Positions 61,101 through 64,000 of a stretch of DNA of 64,000 bases are shown in pieces (the stretch's first letter is position 1; each line of letters opens with the position of its first letter). The translations under genes and the position numbers were made by a program. A model generated the notes under the pieces. That model ran no database searches and was not told the origin of the DNA. It was given only the letters and a program-made list of their open reading frames with translations. Location of the stretch: the NCBI GenBank assembly GCA_964020085.1, contig OZ026607.1, forward strand, positions 16,497,122-16,561,121, written 5' to 3'. The stretch comes from Micromussa lordhowensis (lineage: Eukaryota > Cnidaria > Anthozoa > Scleractinia > Lobophylliidae).

Positions 61101-62130
61101 TTCAGCTGTAACCCACATCTGAGAACCTGCTTGATCTTGCTGAATAAACAGGTTCTTATATTTTTGGGCATTAAAATGGCAAATTTTCTGCCAGCAGGTT
61201 CTTGAACCACTAAGTTCTTACAAGTGGGTTTTTTACTGTATCGTAATCAGAACCTTTGATTACCCCGAATTAAATCAGTCATTCTCACTACCGCCTTTCA
61301 CCCCCAACACATGTGTAATTACCCCAAGAATAGATTGTCGACTTCAGATGGAAATACAACTAATATTGGGCAAGATTCTTTTAAACCCAAAGCCAAGTTT
61401 TGATCATATAAATCTGTACAGTTTATGAAATGTATTTTATTCTAGGGCAAACCGGCTATTTCGTGCTCAGCATAATTAAGCATAGACAAGTGTGATTTAC
61501 ATGCTCACCAATTTTCCATTCACTGTCACTGAAACGTTTTCTTTGCTCGAGAAAACCTGTATGTCTAAATGACCTATAGAGCAACGACAAGAAAACAGAA
61601 AACAATATAGATTATGTAAAGCTAAACATTTCATAAACTTCAAGTCCTTCATATTTGACAACTTGATCTTCATACATTTGTTAAAAATTTCCCACACACT
61701 TCGAACGAAGAGTTTTCAAAAAAATTGGTTAGCTCCGCAGCGAACCAAATTTTGCGATGTTATTCGAACGGTTGCCTACACGGGATTGGCCGATGTGTCA
61801 CGCAAAAAAACAGATATACTTACTTGGAGCAGTGGTCGACTTCACAACATTGATTTCGGCACCGTCACGTGATCGCCAGAGGGATTGTCGAGGAGTTTCA
61901 TGTTCAATAAGTGACTTTTCACCTTCAGCGTTCATTCTCCTTGTCTCCAGTATAAATAGTATATTTCCTAGAAAAGTTAAAAACACTACCAGCCCTAATA
62001 AAATGCGGATTAGTGTCGCCATTGTGAATTTCCGATGAATCCTGTGCACGGCTCCATAGGCAGGTATTTGAATGTTACAAGCCGTGTTGTTTGGGACTGG
62101 TTTAGACGATGAATCTTTCCGTGTCTTCAT
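55168..62130 (-). CDS. POMGNT1: Protein O-linked-mannose beta-1,2-N-acetylglucosaminyltransferase 1
   Basis: POMGNT1 is a type II Golgi enzyme that adds GlcNAc in beta-1,2 linkage to O-mannose on proteins such as alpha-dystroglycan. Nine minus-strand coding exons: 61824-62130, 61509-61573, 60110-60283, 59192-59507, 58475-58743, 58086-58259, 57592-57659, 56861-57154, 55168-55480. Phases agree, giving 659 aa; human has 660. There is a short cytosolic N-terminus, a membrane segment at about residues 39-61 ([19 protein letters not shown]) and an ILEI-type stem domain ([30 protein letters not shown]). The GT-A catalytic domain contains [16 protein letters not shown], the metal-binding EED at about 400-402 in [23 protein letters not shown] and DWDMWMR. 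The C-terminus has [20 protein letters not shown] and [10 protein letters not shown]. The start is the first ATG of the open stretch. The intron after 60110 begins with GC. A LINE fragment lies in the last intron. Confidence 0.95.
55546..55760 (-). repeat. Interspersed repeat family F2
   Basis: GGGGGGGAGGGTACTCCCTT, GCTATATAGGTATGAAGGGC and GGTATGGTGTTTAAGTTGAA match F2 blocks on the plus strand, next to a poly-C run at 55553-55565. It begins 65 bp after POMGNT1 exon 9 in gene-upstream direction. Confidence 0.4.
56108..56545 (-). mobile_element. LINE reverse-transcriptase C-terminal fragment
   Basis: The minus strand encodes [20 protein letters not shown], then [29 protein letters not shown] and [16 protein letters not shown]. 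This is the region after the RT domain of the common invertebrate non-LTR LINEs (LKRAGVSPxDLLLFYxSxIRPVLEYACPVFH...[12 protein letters not shown]). The frame stays open for most of the fragment, so insertion may be fairly recent. It sits in the last intron of POMGNT1, in the sense orientation; RT core and endonuclease are missing. Confidence 0.8.
57826..58031. repeat. Long polypyrimidine/polypurine tract
   Basis: About 200 bp of the plus strand is almost purely C and T (CTCTTCCGCC, CTCCCATCTCCCCCACCCCT). The transcribed minus-strand RNA is therefore G/A-rich. It begins about 55 bp downstream of POMGNT1 exon 6 in the direction of transcription. Frames through it are compositional artefacts. 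Confidence 0.8.
59508..60109 (-). other. GC-AG intron of POMGNT1 (intron 3)
   Basis: The exon ending at 60110 reads ...GCTGTTAAG then GCAAGG, not GT. The next exon resumes after CAACAG with GACGAGGCG. Protein homology demands this junction (ICFAVK joined to DEATANLMD, like the vertebrate IFTVKDEG region) and no GT occurs before an in-frame stop. AAG|GCAAGG fits the known GC-AG intron consensus, which compensates with strong flanking matches. Confidence 0.85.
59528..59867. mobile_element. MITE with perfect 39-bp terminal inverted repeats
   Basis: 59528-59566 and 59829-59867 are exact reverse complements (AATAGACCTTTTTACCGATA at the outer end, GAATTC at the inner end). Imperfect pairing continues inwards around AAATTATGGG. 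The plus-strand frame crossing it is not a gene. It lies in POMGNT1 intron 3, starting 21 bp from exon 4, so the 3' splice-site tract is just outside it. Confidence 0.75.
60338..60600 (-). mobile_element. tRNA-derived SINE, family A, slightly truncated
   Basis: The body blocks GGTAACCCTGCGATGGAC, CACCCAGGTGTGTAAATGG and AGGGCTCGAACC are present, with the tRNA head near 60580-60600. It is in POMGNT1 intron 2, sense to the gene. No clear target-site duplication was found. Confidence 0.75.
60641..60740. repeat. 100-bp hairpin-forming inverted repeat
   Basis: CAAACGCAGACGCAGTAACA and TTGATAATTAGCGCC pair with their near complements ending at 60740; the loop is around GGAAATTTCTC. It lies in POMGNT1 intron 2. 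Confidence 0.7.
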
Positions 62131-62397
62131 GGGATCGTTCAATGTTTCGCCGATATAAATACGACTTTTGGAAGGCCGTTTGACAACGCTCTCAGATATT
62201 GTGTAAACCAGGCAAACCGTGGCAGTCCATTTGAATTGATGATGTGGAAAAAGCCGGGAAGTGTTAAATGGAATAAAATTATCAAATGGAAATTTTTGCC
62301 GTGTTGCTTACGGTAACTTAGGAACTGCCGCGCAATCTTCCCAAATGAATGCCCCGAAAATACTGTCGAAACTGATTAACCGATCATTGTTTATGTA

Positions 62398-62760
62398 AGG
62401 GTATTGTTCACACTACGTCGGAGAAATTTGAAAACGCAGCTTTATTTCTACGGTTAGGCCTACCGTCCACACTAATCCGTCAGGAAAACGGAGCTTTTCC
62501 AAAACGCTCTTCTAACCGGAGGAATTTGAAAACGCCGGCTTTACGTTTTAGTGTGGACGGAAAACATTTTGAAAACGAAGCTTCTCGAAAACGGTGGCGT
62601 CACGATAATCATGTGATTTCCCTGCCCGAGTTTCCTCAAACACAAATTCAAAATGACCGGTGGTTGATGCGTTTTCAAATTTCTCCGACGTAGCGTGGAC
62701 GGAAAACATTTGATGCGTTTTCAGAGTGAAATCTCCGTTTTCAAATTTCTCCGCTAAGCT
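62398..62760 (+). repeat. Interspersed repeat family F1, full-length copy
   Basis: It is marked by recurrent GGAGAAATTTGAAAACG and GTGTGGACGGAAAACATTT units, a central CACGATAATCATGTGATTTC block and CCTCAAACACAAAT. Its ends are in inverse relation (GTCGGAGAAATTTGAAAACG at left, CGTTTTCAAATTTCTCCG at right). It lies upstream of POMGNT1, perhaps within its promoter region. Confidence 0.65.
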
Positions 62761-63067
62761 ACTTATGAATGTAACAACAAAAGAAACCTTAAAACTCTGG
62801 AAAAGTTTCTTTCACTCGTAGCTTGTAAGTATAGAGAGGATGGATCATGATTACACGCAACGTTGATAACTTTAACACCACGCGAGAGGTTTGGTATGAC
62901 TTGGATAGATTTACTATCTGTGTCAATATTTTCATCCCTACTCGGTCCCAATTTTATTTTGCGAGCTATAAAAAAATTACGTAGTGCAAATGGGTCTTAA
63001 TTTGTTGGGATGTACATTATTATCTTGAAACTGAAAGAAACTCGTCAGATCTAAAAATAACTTGAGG

Positions 63068-63415
63068 CCACGTTGACACTTGAAAACGCAACTACGGTTA
63101 GGTCTACCCGTCCAAACTAATCCGTCACGAAAACGGAGCTTTTCGAAAACGCTCTTTAACCGAAGAAATTAGAAAACGCTAGCTTTGCGTTTTTATAGTG
63201 CGAAAACATTTTGAAAAGGGAGCTTTTAGAAAAAAAACGAGAGGTCACGATGATCGTGTGATTTCCCTGACCGAGTTTTCCTCAAACACAAATCGAACAT
63301 GACCGGTGATTGTTGCGTTTTTAAATTCCTCCGCGGCGCAGTGTGGGCGGAAAACATTTGATGCGCTTTGAGAGTTAAATTAACCTCCGTTTTCAAATTC
63401 GTCCGGCAATCTCGG
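63068..63415 (+). repeat. Interspersed repeat family F1, second copy
   Basis: It is the same order of blocks as 62398-62760 (ACGGTTAGGTCTACCCGTCC, GGAGCTTTTCGAAAACGCTC, CACGATGATCGTGTGATTTC, GACCGGTGATTGTTGCG). It is a diverged, same-orientation copy about 300 bp downstream of the first. Confidence 0.65.
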
Positions 63416-64000
63416 CTTTTCCACAAAAATATCGTCCATTTTGGAAATTTAAAGCTTTATTCAAAACCTATAGACATAATATATGTTATAAATACTTGAA
63501 ATGTAAACACCTGACTTGTTAAAATACTTTAATTATTTTTGCCTCATCCTGATTCCATTAAAAAAGGATCTACGCATCTTGAAAAGTTTAGCCCAATTAA
63601 ACTTTTCAAACTTGTCGTTTGTAATTTATCCTTGTTCCTTTATGGCTTATTATTATCTCATTGGTGTTTTTCCATCTTAGTAAGCTATTATCTTTAATTC
63701 TTTTAATTCTTCAATTTAAAGGTTATTTTTACATGCCCAAAATGGCGTGACTGAGTTCCCTTAAGGTTACACGGATAGCCCGTATACACAACATTTGTTA
63801 CAAAAACAAAATTGCTTTTCAAGAAGCAAAATATGTTTTTGAACTTATTCAGGAGTGTCATCTTTTCGCAGCATAGGTTTCGCCGTCTTCGCGAACCCAA
63901 GAAATGTACGTTTTGGAAAACGATGCATACATGTCTCCGCGACAATGTTTTCTTGTTTACAGGAACCTTGATGTTCTTTAATTAACGTATATTTCGGACA

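Larger units (their letters stand above)
62131..64000. other. Upstream flank of POMGNT1
   Basis: The proximal 270 bp should hold the POMGNT1 5' UTR and promoter. The rest is dominated by two F1 repeats (62398-62760, 63068-63415). No coding exon was recognised to the right edge. Confidence 0.45.

Noticed and set aside
1..64000. CRISPR arrays, operons, prophage or bacterial islands
   Set aside because: The window is intron-rich animal DNA. The tandem repeats seen are microsatellites or minisatellites without regular spacers.

Overview
The window is animal genomic DNA. It has small exons with canonical GT-AG introns, no operons and many short interspersed repeats. It carries five recognisable, well-conserved animal genes in alternating orientation: IFT43 (-, 3' end off the left edge), TTC13 (+), NUMB (-), STX17 (+) and POMGNT1 (-). 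AT-richness, abundant short foldback and MITE-type elements, RTE and other non-LTR LINE tails and tRNA-derived SINEs suggest a cnidarian, probably a stony coral. That assignment is an inference. The gene calls rest on exon-by-exon translation with matching splice phases.

Layout. 77-11250: IFT43, intraflagellar transport complex A. 11251-11457: a compact 207-bp divergent promoter. 11458-33192: TTC13, 26 coding exons, 869 aa. 33193-38153: gene-free, with repeats on the left and presumed NUMB 3' UTR on the right. 38154-43440: NUMB, a PTB-domain endocytic adaptor and Notch regulator, 573 aa. 43441-44940: a second head-to-head intergenic region. 44941-52833: STX17, the autophagosomal Qa-SNARE with a hairpin membrane anchor, 301 aa. 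52834-55167: gene-free. 55168-62130: POMGNT1, a Golgi glycosyltransferase of O-mannosyl glycan synthesis, 659 aa. 62131-64000: gene-free, with two copies of one repeat family.

The five genes do not form a pathway. Four are housekeeping genes of cilia, membrane traffic or Golgi, and NUMB is an endocytic signalling adaptor. Only the two divergent pairs (IFT43/TTC13 and NUMB/STX17) suggest shared promoters.

I found no clear novel biological system. The most interesting items are structural: an RTE LINE insertion whose target-site duplication begins inside a 5' splice site of TTC13; a GC-AG intron in POMGNT1; a 633-bp element with perfect 63-bp terminal inverted repeats enclosing two tRNA-like segments; a group of foldback elements with similar ends but unrelated stems; and a conserved aPKC-type site in the NUMB homologue.
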